Assembly: GCA_027579435.1 (NCBI GenBank) | Contig: JANBPK010000780.1 | Span: forward strand, 52,991-116,990 | Length of the DNA: 64,000 bases | Reading direction: 5' to 3' | Source of the DNA: Candolleomyces eurysporus | Taxonomy: Eukaryota; Basidiomycota; Agaricomycetes; Agaricales; Psathyrellaceae | Part shown: positions 23,486-35,794 of the stretch, piece by piece | Layout: each line of letters begins with the position of its first letter | How positions within the stretch are numbered: position 1 is the first letter of the stretch | The notes under the pieces: model-generated | The model's database searches: none | Told to the model about the DNA's origin: nothing | The model's input: only the letters and a program-made list of their open reading frames with translations | Made by a program: the position numbers and the translations under genes

Positions 23486-24368
23486 CGCGCCAAAATGAGA
23501 TTGCGCTGCTGTAGGTTGAAGAAACAAGACTTTGCTTGTAAGCCTTTTGATTATCTGCTAAATCTACGGTGCTTCCCTAACTATCCATGATGCAGATGTC
23601 AACGAGGTGTGGCCTTGAAGGTCTGGTATCCTTGGATCGACCCACCGCCGTCTTTCGACCTGTATCGTGAATATGCACCTGGATTGTACGTACAATTTCG
23701 AGCCTCAGTAATGCGAGTTCCTCAAACCCAGGTCTGGGGCTTCTTTCGGGCATAGTTTTGTGATGACCAGGAGCCAGGACCATTCCGTCATCCAAAGGTC
23801 ACTATGACTGTGGGTCCAGTCGCATCGTACACGTTGTTGTGATAACGAAACACGACGCTGTCTTCCTAACCTTCTATCGACTCGTTCCTCGAACGCAATG
23901 CATACGATGATCGCCGCGTTTAAATAAAGATGTCATCTGAGGACCAGTTTGCTGGATCCAGAGGCTGTGGTTGCAGTTTTCGGAAGTTATCCAGCGATTG
24001 GTGAATAAAATAAGCGCCTCGCAGTACGCAGTGCAGCACGGGACAGTGGCACGGGACATTGCGCAGACTCGAAGTAAACAACACGCGCCTACCGAAACAC
24101 GTTACGCAGCACCTCGAGGATTCCTGGGAGGTCATGCGCACATACCTCGACAACATGCTGGAAACATGAGAGCCAGAGAACCAATGAGCATGAGGCTGCT
24201 CCAAGTAATATAACTCGATTGCCTCGAACGATTGCAAACCGCACCTTTCCATCCATCCATCCCATTTGTATGGTACGAAGGGTCCAGCTCCTGGAGGACT
24301 AGTCATATCTAATTGCACTACGCTCCTGTAATCGTTTCAACCCTCTTCCACAGAGCTCTCTGCACGGC
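23486..24368. other. Intergenic region, no gene recognised
   Basis: Open frames here are short, on mixed strands and without recognisable motifs. The right end presumably contains the promoter of the coiled-coil/CBM20 gene that starts at 24369. Confidence 0.5.
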
Positions 24369-25223
24369 ATGTCGAACCCATTCGGTCTCCTAGGCATGGC
24401 CCGCCGAGCCACTGCCAACCTGCGACAGATGTCCTATGGCTCAACGGCTCCTGCCGCTGCCCCAGCGACTTCTTCCTTGACTTTCGACGACACCAACAGC
24501 GACACTGTTTCCATCTCCAGCGCGACCAAGCGCCGGACATTTTCTCCCCTACTCCAGACTCGAAAACCATCCCTAGCCGTCGTTGATAATGTCAACGCAA
24601 CATCCTCTCCCGCAACCTACCCTCCCGCCGCAGCCAAGGCCGTCCTTTCGGATGTCGCTTCCAACGGGAGCTCAACTATGTTGGTTCTCCATGAGCCGGC
24701 ACCCGCATCAGACACCAGCAGCGTGATGCTCCCCGAATCTCCTTGGATGGAGGCCGTCGAGCTGAGCAAGAGCGTGGACAGCATCGACTACTTCTCCCTC
24801 CCACCCCATAAATCCTCCGAAGACAGCGCCGGCTCTACGCTGGTCAATCTCGGCGACTGTTCTGCATTGGAGGCGGTGATAGAGGAGTTGAAGTTGGCGA
24901 AGAAGTGTCTGGAAGACCAAGTCCAGTGCTTGTCAGTTGAGAAACAGCGTGTCGCGGATGACCTCGAGAGCCTAACCCATGAGAACCAGCGCTCGGAGTG
25001 CGAATTGAAGGAGAAGGAGGGGAGATGGGACGACGAAAAGGCGGTATTGATCGCTGAGCGAGACCGGGAGCGAGGTCGATTCGAGCAAGAGAAGACGTCC
25101 TTCGCGGGACAAGTCCGAGATGTTATGAGCGAAAAGGAAGGATTGATCAAGGAGATCGCGCGGAAACAGGAGCAGTGGGATCAGGAGAGTGCACAGGCGG
25201 CGAAGCAGATTCAAGCCGCCACA
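24369..25223 (+). CDS. Coiled-coil/CBM20 protein, 5' part (split by transposon)
   Basis: The ATG at 24369 opens a frame of MSNPFGLLGMARRATANL, then a Ser/Thr/Ala-rich stretch to about residue 165, then a long heptad-like coiled coil (EAVIEELKLAKKCLEDQVQ onward). The frame runs into the transposon at the Thr codon ACA (25221-25223) and would stop two codons later inside the element (CAC TAG). The coiled coil resumes in the same frame at 51089 after the element. With the element and one ACA removed, the gene would encode 525 aa. As it stands, the product is truncated and lacks the CBM20 domain. Confidence 0.85.
25221..25223. repeat. Target-site duplication, left copy (ACA)
   Basis: ACA immediately precedes the left CACTA terminus and equals ACA at 51086-51088 after the right terminus. 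A 3-bp duplication is usual for CACTA (CMC/EnSpm) elements. Both copies read as the same Thr codon of the split host gene. Confidence 0.85.
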
Positions 25224-25236
25224 CACTAGGGGCATA
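25224..25236 (+). repeat. Left terminal inverted repeat
   Basis: CACTAGGGGCATA, starting with the CACTA signature. It pairs with 51073-51085 with one mismatch (G versus C at position 6). Beyond 13 bp the match weakens. Confidence 0.8.
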
Positions 25237-26233
25237 AATGAACAATAATTTCCACTTACTCAGTGAATATCTTGATATTTTTATTTAATTAACTTAACAA
25301 TGTAATCCAAAATTATTATATTAGAAGTCATCAAAAACCTTCGCAGCATCCACAAGGTAATTAAGGAACGGATGGTTTTGAGACGGCAGTCAGAAACCTT
25401 CCAGGTTGCGATCTGTATAGTTTTGAGAAAACTATCAAAGAGATGGTGCTCTGAGTATTCTGAATTGACCTTAGAATCCTAGGCCTTGGGTTCCAGATGG
25501 TTTTTCATTAAGCGGAGAGAAAGGTTAGGGCTGGTATGCTCTCAAGTCTTTTGGAAACGATCGCTAATGCCAGTTTTGCCATTTTGAACTACCTCCTCAA
25601 TGCAACCAAGAAACCTTCCAGGCCGGCTAAGGCAACGGACCTCTCCGCACGCTTCAACCGAAATCGACTAACAAAACGCTCTATCAACGCTAGTTTCCCA
25701 AAGTGTTTGAGTATGATTGAGATGGTGGGTGAAACCTTGAGGGATGGTATCTAGGGAATGTGCGGGAGAAGTGGAGGAAAGCAGTTCTGTTCTCCAGACC
25801 AATACATTCCTTAAAAATTACATTTTTAAACTGCCAATCGAACATAATAAAAGTTGCCATATTCTCAATCCAGTGAGCTGAGGCAGCCCTCATATTGCGC
25901 CCATGCTGCTCAAGCTAGTCGAAGCCATGGGGCAGTAGATATACCATTAGGAGTTTGATTATCTTGCAGGAGGGTCAGTGCACGTTTGGAAGCCGTGAAA
26001 TGAAAACACACTTCCGGACGAGCGGTGTCATAGTATACCCTCGCGGCCGGCTTCACCGCCAAACTCCTGCTCGATTGACTACAAGCGCTCTTTTCGCTAT
26101 ATGCATGCTGCTCATCCCTCTTCCTTGTCCTTGTTGACTACGTCGCCCTCGCTGTACTGAATATCCGTCACGAGTCGTGCAGGGGCAGGGGCTCACTTCC
26201 ACAAGCCGCCATCACTCTTCCTTCTTCTTCCCC
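25237..26233. other. Left arm of the CACTA element, noncoding
   Basis: AT-rich close to the end, then mixed sequence with short recurrences of AAACCTTC-type words (25334, 25394, 25611, 25729). No gene is visible. Such subterminal recurrences are common transposase-binding sites in CACTA elements, but this role is inferred. Confidence 0.45.
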
Positions 26234-26480
26234 ATGACCGCCTTCGACATCGTTGTGGTTGGCGCTGGTGGAGGCCCGGACGAAACCAAACTCTTGGTGT
26301 CTGTATTCCCCTCTCGATCTGCATGTACCCACTTATCTACCACCCTAGATATATTGGCAAATCACACTCTTCGTGAATGTGGAATTTTGGCTCTCGAAGC
26401 AGCAATGGATCAATCGATCACACATCACCCTGACGCCCGTCCCCTAGGTTCCGGCCAAGGCGGACTCGGTGTGAGATTAG
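26234..26480 (+). pseudogene. Captured fragment of class II cAMP phosphodiesterase
   Basis: The frame starting at 26234 reads MTAFDIVVVGAGGGPDETK. This matches the N-terminus of PDE1-type cAMP phosphodiesterases (FDIVVVGxGGGPDETN), a metallo-beta-lactamase fold. A following GILALEA segment and GSGQGGL fit the next conserved block with intron remnants between. Only these pieces are present, so it is a gene fragment carried in the transposon arm. 26481-26890 has no recognisable feature. Confidence 0.5.
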
Positions 26481-26891
26481 ATCGCGGGTGTGATCCGTAT
26501 ATTTAGTCGATGCCAGCGTGCCAGAATAAACTATCGGATCCTTGCCCTCGACGCTATACGAGGTGCTCCTCACCTAGTTATCCGAGCTTGCGCGGACTCG
26601 AGTGGTCTCTGGACTACTCCATCGGGCGCATACTGGAGACAAGTACTAGTCCTCGCCTATTCTTGTTTTGGTAGTTCCTGATTTGCCTCGAGGCAACAAC
26701 ACCTTTCATTCCCGCATCCCTAGCTGTTTCATATTCTAATTTTATGTGGAGCAGTGTGAGACCATCAGGAGGCGGGCCGGGGTGGACAGTCCTTCATATT
26801 CGGCATGGACGTGTCCGATCAATTTTGGTGATCTGCGCAAGTCTGCATGGAAGAGGAAATACGAGCAAGCACGAGAAAAGGTAGTATTCGA

Positions 26892-29275
26892 TCACGCTAG
26901 AGTACTAGGATGCCTTCCGTAAGATACTATAGAACTGAGTGTACGGAATCCTTGACTGTCCCTCTCCAAATTGTAACCCATCCTTGCCACAATCCCGACT
27001 ACACAAGTCCCGTACATGAAAACCGCATCCATCAACTTGATTGTTGGGTCCCTTTGTGCATCTTTGAAGTAATGGACTATCCTCTCTTTCTTGTTATAGT
27101 GGATTGCACCCTCCCTCTCGACACGGGTGGACAAATACTTGGACATCTGGACGAACGAAAGCTTCAGGGGCAGATGGCAGAGGTCGGCTGAAAATAACGA
27201 GTCTGGATTGTGCCCGACGATTGAGCCCTGAAGCGTATCGAAATACTCCGTATTGCAAAGGTGCTCCATGAAGATGAGAAGCTCAACTCTCTTGAAGAGG
27301 TTTGGAGGACAGTGGACTTCTTGTCGTGCTGAACAGTAGGCAATGCCAGCAAGGGTTCTATCATGAGCGTACGTTTGAAGAAGTTAACGGAAAGTACTTA
27401 CCGAGCCTGAGATATTCACATTCATTCCTGTGGCCACCTTTTCTCTCCCAGTCCTTCTCTCGGCACTCCTTCGAACAGTATAAGACGGATTCACAACCCG
27501 AACAGGTCTTACAAGACTCGTCTTGGTGAATGATTATATCAGCGCTATCCACAGTATGTCGGTGCTGTTGATATACATGGGATTAGCAACGCAAGGTTAA
27601 TAACAAGTACAGAGGTACGTGGAAGAACGTACTCTAGTGTAGTCACAAATTTGTTTAGTATAAGCTGAACGACTCTCCCTGTCCGCAAACTCGTGTGACG
27701 TCAATTGAACAAAGTTCAACATCGGAAGATGGTGGGGAACTTTTGATGTGATAAAGTCGAGGCTTGAGGGAGATACGGTTGCCAAAGTCTTCTTTGTAGC
27801 TCGTTGAACCTTCGAGTATACTCCATGGAGGACGATTTGATGCTGTACTTGCAACGCGCGATTGCTTTGTGGTTGGACCTGCTTTTGCTGATATGGAAGG
27901 AAATGATAGAGGAGGAGGGAGTAGAAACCACCGCGCACCGCTTGGGAGACGGCAGGGATCGGCTTTGAAGAAGCAAGGATGAAGGCGCAGACTTCAACAG
28001 CCGTCTCAAAGGCAAGGGGGCGAATAGTTGCGAGGGTTTCCGTAGAGATTTTTTGAGTTTGTGATAAGTAGGACTGATGGGCAATATGGTATAGCGATTG
28101 CATGATGATGTGGAACAGTTTGTGCTTGAGAATCTTCTTGTCGATTGACTCGGAGTCGAATTGCACGGAATCGCACCTTGATATACATTGAACGATTTTC
28201 CAGAGAGAACGAATGCTTGATATCGTTGATAGGTGGTCATAGGAACCTTTGATTATGAGGGTGAGTCGTGCACAAGCGTAGTGGAGTACCTGTTCCGGTA
28301 CATTATCCGACACCCTTTCGAGAGCAGCGAGAGTGTCCGCCTTGAGGTGGGTGCAGAGGTTTTGGAGAATGTCGATAATGGGGCAATTATGTAGATTTTG
28401 CTCCGTTCCGATGAGCAGTAGTGGGAGATCGTTGTTGTTGTTGGGAAAGGTGAAAAGTAGAAGGCACGCCTCTGCAGTTTCGGGGAGTTGGAAGTTGGCA
28501 GTTGGGCAGCTAGCGGACAAAGATAGCCTGTACAGAACGCAGGCACAGACTGCGGCAAGCCGTCGTACCTTCTCTTCCTTTTTTCCAAGCAGGGGCGCGA
28601 TGTCTCGAAGTAAAAAGACTACCCAAGCAACCATGGTATCCCATCGAACAGATGCCATCATCTGCGTTTTCTCTCTGTGAGAACTTTTGACGACCGATTG
28701 GATGATTAGAATGGAGTGAATGGCGTACTCCACGCGCAGGAGAGCACTAGGCCTCCCTTCGGCGACGTCGTCAGCATTGGGAAGTGGCCAAATTTGAAGA
28801 TTTGGCATGACAGCCTCGAAGACCGTAGCGGGGAACAGGCGGTCGGAGGTAAGCACTTCTTCTGTAAGCCACTTCAGATGGCGAGCAGAGCCCTTGCGGA
28901 CCTCCCCGAGTAGCTAAATCATGTTAATAGACAAGTGAATATAAATCTTTTCGACGTTTGGTGGAACCGGCGTCGACTCACCTCCACTTGCCTCGCAATT
29001 GGCAAAGGATCAATCGTTCTTCCAGGGCTGTGAGCGTGCTTGTACTCAAAGCAGGAAAGGAATTCAACTGGATCCAGTGGCATTGAGAACTGAATTACTG
29101 GCTTCTGGGCTGTGTGAAGGGCGAGGAGAAACAGCAGACCAATAATACTTAATTCCAGTCCCAACGTTTGGAAGTGGATATCAATGATGCCAACTACCCG
29201 ATGCGTCTCGCGTGATGCATTTGTGAGTAACCTCGAGCTCAAGCTATCATTAATGTGGATTATACAATGACGCAA
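26892..29275 (-). CDS. MYND-type zinc finger protein (5' end incomplete)
   Basis: Exons 29275..28982, 28913..27633, 27564..27398 and 27357..26892 join with introns of 68, 68 and 40 bp. Exon 3 has the MYND cluster CKTCSGCESVLYCSKEC followed by W and H-x3-C (GGHRNEC). Around it lie conserved-looking segments such as ETHRVVGIIDIHFQTLGLE, EHLCNTEYFDTL and KLMDAVFMYGT, typical of large Agaricomycete MYND proteins. A short upstream exon (SEVPKLIQMLLKL near 29300-29340) fits the family, but a canonical in-frame junction to 29275 was not found. The 5' end abuts the transposase 3' end, so the gene may be a truncated capture. Function is unknown. Confidence 0.65.
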
Positions 29276-29394
29276 TGAGGAGGGTGTCGTAACTTAAGCA
29301 ACATCTGGATCAGCTTCGGCACCTCCGAAAGGTTCAAGTTCAAACGAGAGTAAATTCTATTCAAAAAGTCAATAATAAGCAGAAATCGAACTTG

Positions 29395-32300
29395 TTAAGA
29401 ATAACGGATGCTCACCCTGCTAATAGGAAGAACGTGAACCATATCTTCTTCGTTGAAGGTTGTAATGGCCACATGGCAGCTGATAGACTCTAGCCGTATC
29501 AATCTTGCGGTTGTCGGGTTAAGCTTGCAGCAAAACCCCCCTGCCTGCCCATACCTACGATAATGCTCATCAGTTTGGGTGGGCGCATACTCCAGGACAG
29601 ATAGGTATCGATTCGTCTGTGATTCTCCGGTAGAGAGTCGATGGCGGTGAAGGAAAATGGATTGAATGACCCCGGCCTTCTCGCCTCCGTTGCCATGATT
29701 ATAGAGCACAGCACTGTCTCGATACCGTCGAGAATTCCAGATGGCGTAGGTGTTTCCATCATATGAAATAGCTTCGAGGAACTTGACTTCTCTGGAAACG
29801 GGTGTGTTTCTTTCAAGCGGAGACGACTGCAAAATTTCGCACAGTAAATCGAAGTCCGATTGGTTTAACTGGCCTGCTGTCTGTCCCAGGATGTCGAGGC
29901 CTTCATCGATGCCTTCTCGGTTGTTGAAAGGATTGAGAGATTCAGCCAATCGAAAGCCGCGGAGATATTCTTTTTCGTGCTTCTGCAATCGAGCGAGCAT
30001 CTCCTCCACTAGCAGTCGATCATTCGCAGAATCATCAAGCAAGGCGAGAATGTTCGCACTCCGAACGGCTGTACGAAGGTACGTCCCTTCGATTTCGCCT
30101 GCATAACTGGGTCAATGAGGCACGTGCTATCAGGATTGAGACCAACCTATCTTGTTATTCGTGTTCAAGCGGTGGAAAAACAGAATGTAGCGCTCGTAAT
30201 ATGGAGAGTCATGAGAGTGCTTGGGGCCAAACCGTTTGAGCATATCGCCAATGTGGAGAGCCGCATGATGGCTCGGAAGCACGCTGTACTCGGGGAAAAG
30301 TTCCAGAGTTCCTCTGGAATATGCAGACATGTGCAAGTCGTAGGCCTCGATTTGCGCAGGTGAGGACCGTCGCATGGTGGCGATCCGGACGGCTGATATA
30401 AGGTGCATGAAATTATCCAGCAATGCACGAGGCCGACCTTCAGACGAACCGAATAAACGAATGAGCGTTATCGGTAAGTGGATACAGCATATGATTCGCC
30501 AGTTATCGGCGCTGAGTTTTCCTCGTCGGACCGTTCCCCAGTCTCGCGGAACAGGGGTAATCCAAGAGGGAAGTTGAGTGCGATTCATATCTGCCCAGAC
30601 GGTTGTCATGACATCTTTTCCTAGAAACGCTCCGCTTGTCCTTGCGGCGGGTGCATCCTTTTCCTCGCTGAAATGCTGGGACAGCAACTCCTGCGTAGCT
30701 CGATCTTCTCTGAGCTGCGAATCATGTCAACATTGGGGAGTCCCAGAAATCTACAAGAAGTAAGGCTTACTTTTTGGAGAAGAAAATCGAACAACGGTCT
30801 CTTGAACGAAGACAAAGGGGATGTTCCCCTCCCAATGTGTGATCGGTCCAATTGAGCAACGTCGCAAAAATGAGCGATTGTCGCTGCTGTGATTCGAGCA
30901 TACAAGGCGTCCTTGCCCTCATCACCATTCACCGTGAGATCAAGAAGGTTCTTTGCCAACCGTCTCAGAGTGGTAGGTTTGGGGAGTTGGTGACTGTTGA
31001 GGGATGAATCTGGGGCTTCCCTGTCTTCTGCAGGTTCAGGTTCTCGATGATCTGCATCGTCCTCTTGCGCCGGTGCTTTGTCGGTACAATGAAGCAACTC
31101 TTCCTGGCAGATACTGAGTTTGGGATATCGTGTAAGGAACGTCTGAACCATCGGTGATCCTGGATTTTGACGCTGTAGAGGAAGATGGTCAATCCAGGTT
31201 ACCATTCAAATTGTAACAAACTGACCCATAAATGTATGTTCTTAGCCAGAATCCATCGGGTACCGACCACAGTTTGGTGGCCGGGAAAACGGATGTCGTA
31301 ATCAATGCAGAAACTGAACAAGACCTTGCGCTGGTAGCGAAGGAGTTCGTACAACAGATGTGGAGGGTTATCGAATATCAGTTCCTGGCATGCCCGTAAT
31401 GCTCGAAGATCGGTCTTGTCATCTATGACACGTTTGACACGCGCAGATGTGGGCGTTCGAAGGGCTACCCCGCCATCGCTTTTGACATCAACACGAAATA
31501 GAACTCGGACATGGTTTTGCAATAGGTTGAGGTCCAGTGAATGCATGGAGTCAATGACCGTGAAGAGGTAAGGATTCCAATACTCCAGCTCCAGTAAAGC
31601 ACTCCATCTCCAACCGCACGCCTCAAACACAGCCTGCTGGTCAGCCTCTGAGGCAGAGTCGCGATAAATTCTGGCATAGCGACGGATATGTCAAAGGTCC
31701 TTCTCTGGCCACTCATGACGATCAAGGTGATTGACATCGTCAATATCGAGGTCGCAGCAAGTACAGAAGTAGTGAGCAGTTGGCGCCCCTGGATATCCTA
31801 CGACCTGATGAGCAGCAAGCAGATCGCAGACGAGCGGGATAAGGGCGCCTTTGCACAATCTTCCCTGGAAGTGGTCATGAGTTCGGCTAAAATAAACGCC
31901 GGGATCCCAAAGTTCCTTCAAATCCTTCACGACGAGTTGCGTATAGTGATTGATCTGATCATTGGACGGCTTGGATGGACCGGGAATAACGCCTGCCAAG
32001 TAGACGTTTTGCGGTAGGTAACGTAGGTGCCACGGAAGATTCAGAAGGACCATCCATATTCCAGTGGATGAGGCGGACTGCTTTGCTGTTTTATTTTGGA
32101 AAGGGGAGAAACTGTCAATTGACAGAGAAAACGCAAGTCGCAATTGCCCTTCAGGGCCCGGAAAAAAGGGATTGTTTGAGGCATCCTTGAACGTCCGAAA
32201 TACGTCGCCCTGCCAAATGTCAACAGCTTCTCCACAATCTTCGTCTTCACCATCAAGAAGGCTTCTCGGATAGCTGTAAAGCAAGGTCTCCATCCCTGGA

Positions 32301-33462
32301 CGGGACAGTAGGCGTCCGAGCCAAGGCTTGAGGCCTTGGTGAACGTACTTGCGGATTGGCTTCTTGACATTCCCAACTGGTCCCATACTAATCTGTTTCC
32401 ATAGTGCGGCAGCACATGGATCGCTCGCTGGCGTTTTCTTGTACGAGCAATGGATTGGGTTGTCGAGGCGTTGGACAGGGTTGTACGGGTAGAGGCAATG
32501 ACAATCTGGACATGAGATATAAGTCGTAGTGATCGGGTCAAGGTTGAAATGGAATGTTAGGGGTCTGGGATCTTTGGGAACTCGAATTTCGTGCTCGGAA
32601 TCGAGGAAGTGAGATGCGATATCCTTGACTCCGGAGAGATACAGTTCGCATCCTCGTCGGGGAAGGGTGTAGTGATATTGAAGGATCAAAGACAAGATAC
32701 AAGCCGCATCAATGGCTTTACTGCGAGCATCTCTTCGTTTAAAGAAAATCTCTGCCCATATCTCAGCAATAGTATGAAGAAGGTATAATCTCGGGTAACC
32801 TTACCTGTACTAAAGACTGGGCGATCGTCTCTTGTTCCTCGAGCAGTGTTCCACTGCATTGCCTTCTCTCTCTCCATCCCCGCCAAGGTATCGTACACAT
32901 CGAGACAAAGTTCCGACACGGCCTCCGTTTGGTGAAATGTCTGAAGCATACGGAACATCTCCCACAAGGCGTTTTCCTGGTTGACATATGGACGGTTGGC
33001 CTGGTGGCGCGTCTCCAACGAGTGCGTTCCGGTATTTGGACGGGGCAATATTCCAGCCCGACCGTTTTCCTCTGTGTAGTCAAATTGATAGTCCCCGTTA
33101 TCCTTGGGATGATTGACGAATCTGAGAGGATTGTCGAGAGAGGTGACCGGTAATTCTTGGTAAACAGCAAGTTGCACTCGTATGAGCTGAACCCAGCGCT
33201 CTTCCCTCGCTGTAGCGTCCTCCTCTGTCGATGGCTGTTCATTATCAACATGTTGCAAGCCACCAGCAGGCTGCAGAAGGACGGCTAAGCGGTCATCTAT
33301 CCGATGCCATGCCCGCCGACGTGCGGACATCCATTCGCCCGTGCCTTCATACTTCCCGGTCGCGTTGTTAAATTTGAGGCACCAGGATCTACATCGACAA
33401 AGAACAGAATCTCCTCTGTTTTGTCGACTCCGTCTTGGTTGATTACCTGTCGCCTTGGGCAT
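29395..33462 (-). pseudogene. Tnp2-like CACTA transposase with in-frame TGA
   Basis: Exons 33462..32805, 32751..31226, 31172..30771, 30714..30147 and 30098..29395 join with GT-AG introns of 48-56 bp. Motifs: FSLSIDSFSPFQNKTAKQ and HLRYLPQNVYLAGVIPGP, then VIDSMHSLDLN, ALHIGDMLKRFGP and YERYILFFHRLNTNNKIGE. These match the Tnp2/CMC class transposases of Agaricomycetes (often called Plavaka), with plausible DDE acidic residues. A TGA at 31693-31691 interrupts a continuous frame between WPEKDL and HIRRYARIYRDSASE; no splice pair removes it. All other junctions are intact, so one nonsense mutation appears to inactivate it. The cargo genes flank it on both sides. Confidence 0.85.
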
Positions 33463-33673
33463 GGGCAGAGAGCGCGCTATAAAGAGGCAAGGAGGCCGGG
33501 AATCAGATCACAGTTTCAATTGCGGACTACGTAGTTTCCATTATACACAAACATACAATAAAGCAGCATGCTGGACGCGTATACAATATATACGAAAGCA
33601 AGATGACAGCAAAGACGATAGCAAACGGACAGCAGGAGGATAAATACGACAGCATGTTGGAAAGCAGGTAAAT

Positions 33674-35721
33674 TTAAACGTAGCAAAGATTTAGGTCAGA
33701 CAACTTGCTGAGCAACTCCACGTTCCTCTCCCAGCGCTTCTGGTGCTCGGAATCAACAACTGCTTGATGAGCTTCGACTCTGGATGCTTGATAAGTTCGA
33801 GATGGTTTGAAGCCATAGTCTACCCAACGAAACAGACCGCCTGCTGTATACTGCGTCACCGAGATCCGATACTCTCCGGGGCTGATGGGCAAGTTGCCAT
33901 GGCTGACTATTGCGGACGGTAGCAGAATTGTGACGCAAGGAGGAAATTCAACGATGAGTCTGTATTGCTTGAGAACAAGATGACCACCTTTCTTGTAGTT
34001 GAATGTTCCGCCGGATGTGATCGCACACATTCCCGTCGCCCAGTTCAGATGGTCCATGTGGAAGTCACAGACAACTGATGGCCCAAAGTTGAATGTCGTA
34101 GAGCCAAAAACACTCGACGCGAAGTTAGGAGACAAAGTCGGTTTCCATTGCAGCAGGTTAGCGAGAAGCTGCTTATTGGCAGCAAATAATTTAGGCATCC
34201 AGGTTTCGTAGCACTCTACCATGGATATCAGTCGAAGACTCCGAGAGTTTCGAAATGAGAGACAATACTCACCACTCTGCCACCGCGCGATGCTCCTGAC
34301 GGCGGAGGAGCGTAAGAGTTTGGATACGGCCGAAGAGTTTTGGGCGGTATGGTTCAGATTACGGGGTTCCTAGGCTGCGTGTTAGATCGATTGGATAGAA
34401 GCTGCACAAATGCAAACCTTTTGTCCTCCACCATGAGAAATTCCAGTCGAGATCGTGCGGAAATCGCCTCGATTGCAGTCGTCGATATCGGTTGCGTTGG
34501 AAGCGGAAAATTCAATGTTGGCCTGAGCATTGGACATATCGGTAACGAGGGCATGGTTCAGTCCTGCTTGGACAAGTTCATCGGGCATAGGGATTACAGC
34601 AAGAACCACCCTATCTTGGACATCCACACAGACATGATTGTTACTATGCCTTGATGAGACGTTGGACCATAAGTCTGGGAGATTGGACATACCCATCATA
34701 CTCAATCAATTGATACCCTTCCTGCAACAGCTCCTCAAATGAAGGCACCCTTTCAGATCTCGCCTTCGTCCCGATGAAGGCTGGCACTGAATGCGGCATG
34801 CATGCCTGGTCAATCGGCAAGCGCGTCACCTTGACTTTCTCTCCTGGATCAGCCATCTCTAGCTCTGGACGCGCAGTGTGGTGACCAGAAACGCTCTCAT
34901 ATAGGGATAGATATTCCCAAAACGCGGCTGTAGCGCCCTTCCTGTGCAGGAGAGACTCGAAGTTCACCGTACCATCAGCGGTCGCTTGCATGAGGAACCT
35001 AAACATGCAGGTCATCAGTGTTTGCATAATGGCACCGAGATCACGGCCTTACCTCAAAGTGACGATGTAGGTAGTGCAAGGAACGGAAAGCAGAAGAGGG
35101 AAAGAGGAAACCGACTCGTTGAACTCCGGCGCCGATTGTTTCGATCATCGGCAAATGCCGCGCCCTGTTGGGGTCGTCGCCACGATTCGGAATGCTTGCA
35201 GGCTGAAGATTATTTCGAGCATGTACAGGATGAGGGGCTGAGCTTGGGCATTGGAATTACGGCACTACTCATAATTTCATTCGTGGTCGCTACCTACTTC
35301 CTCGATCTCGAAACTGAAATCGTCCGGAAGGTCCACCCCGTCAACTCTCCCGCCACAAGACGGACCGAATTTCTTGGTGTCGAAAGTGCTTTTAACAACA
35401 TACGTGGGTGTCTTGTTTGATTTGCTCTTCCATGTCAGAAACCTCGGGTCGTCGTTCGGAAAGAGAGGGTGCTTCGTCTTGCCGTTATTCAAAAAGAAGT
35501 TGCGTGTTACGTTGACCCACGCCAATTCCTCGCGTTGGAACATGGCAGCGGTGTTTGACGACGAAACATGGTAGCTCAATAAATCTCCAGGCTGAGGAAC
35601 CTCGAGGAGGTGGAGTTCATCCGGACTTGCGATAGGTTTTGGCAAGCGAATGTTCCACCATTTGAACCTCTCTGGCCCTCTCCCAATGACGGAGCTCATG
35701 GCCGAGTATGCTGTTGGGTTC
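33674..35721 (-). CDS. TET/JBP-like 2-oxoglutarate/Fe(II) dioxygenase
   Basis: Coding blocks: 35721..35298, 35202..35053, 34998..34693, 34643..34418, 34369..34273 and 34215..33674. The last block holds the dioxygenase core: an HxD iron motif in FHMDHLNWATG, then GGHLVLKQYRLIVEFPP, the distal His in VSHGNLPISPGE, and the 2-oxoglutarate-contacting Arg region RISVTQYTAGGLFRW. Upstream blocks IGAGVQRVGFLFPSSAF and GGGQKEPRNL are characteristic of the transposon-linked fungal TET/JBP-like proteins. Family members oxidise 5-methylcytosine or thymine in DNA. The GAG/GTAAGG donor at 35052 and the TTTAG acceptor at 34999 do not keep frame, so a small lesion or unusual splicing is possible there. Confidence 0.8.
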
Positions 35722-35794
35722 CTGCGCGAGTAAAAGTCACGATTTTGGTCTTCCCCTGGATGGATGTGAAGTAAGGCTCACGCTGAGACACTAG

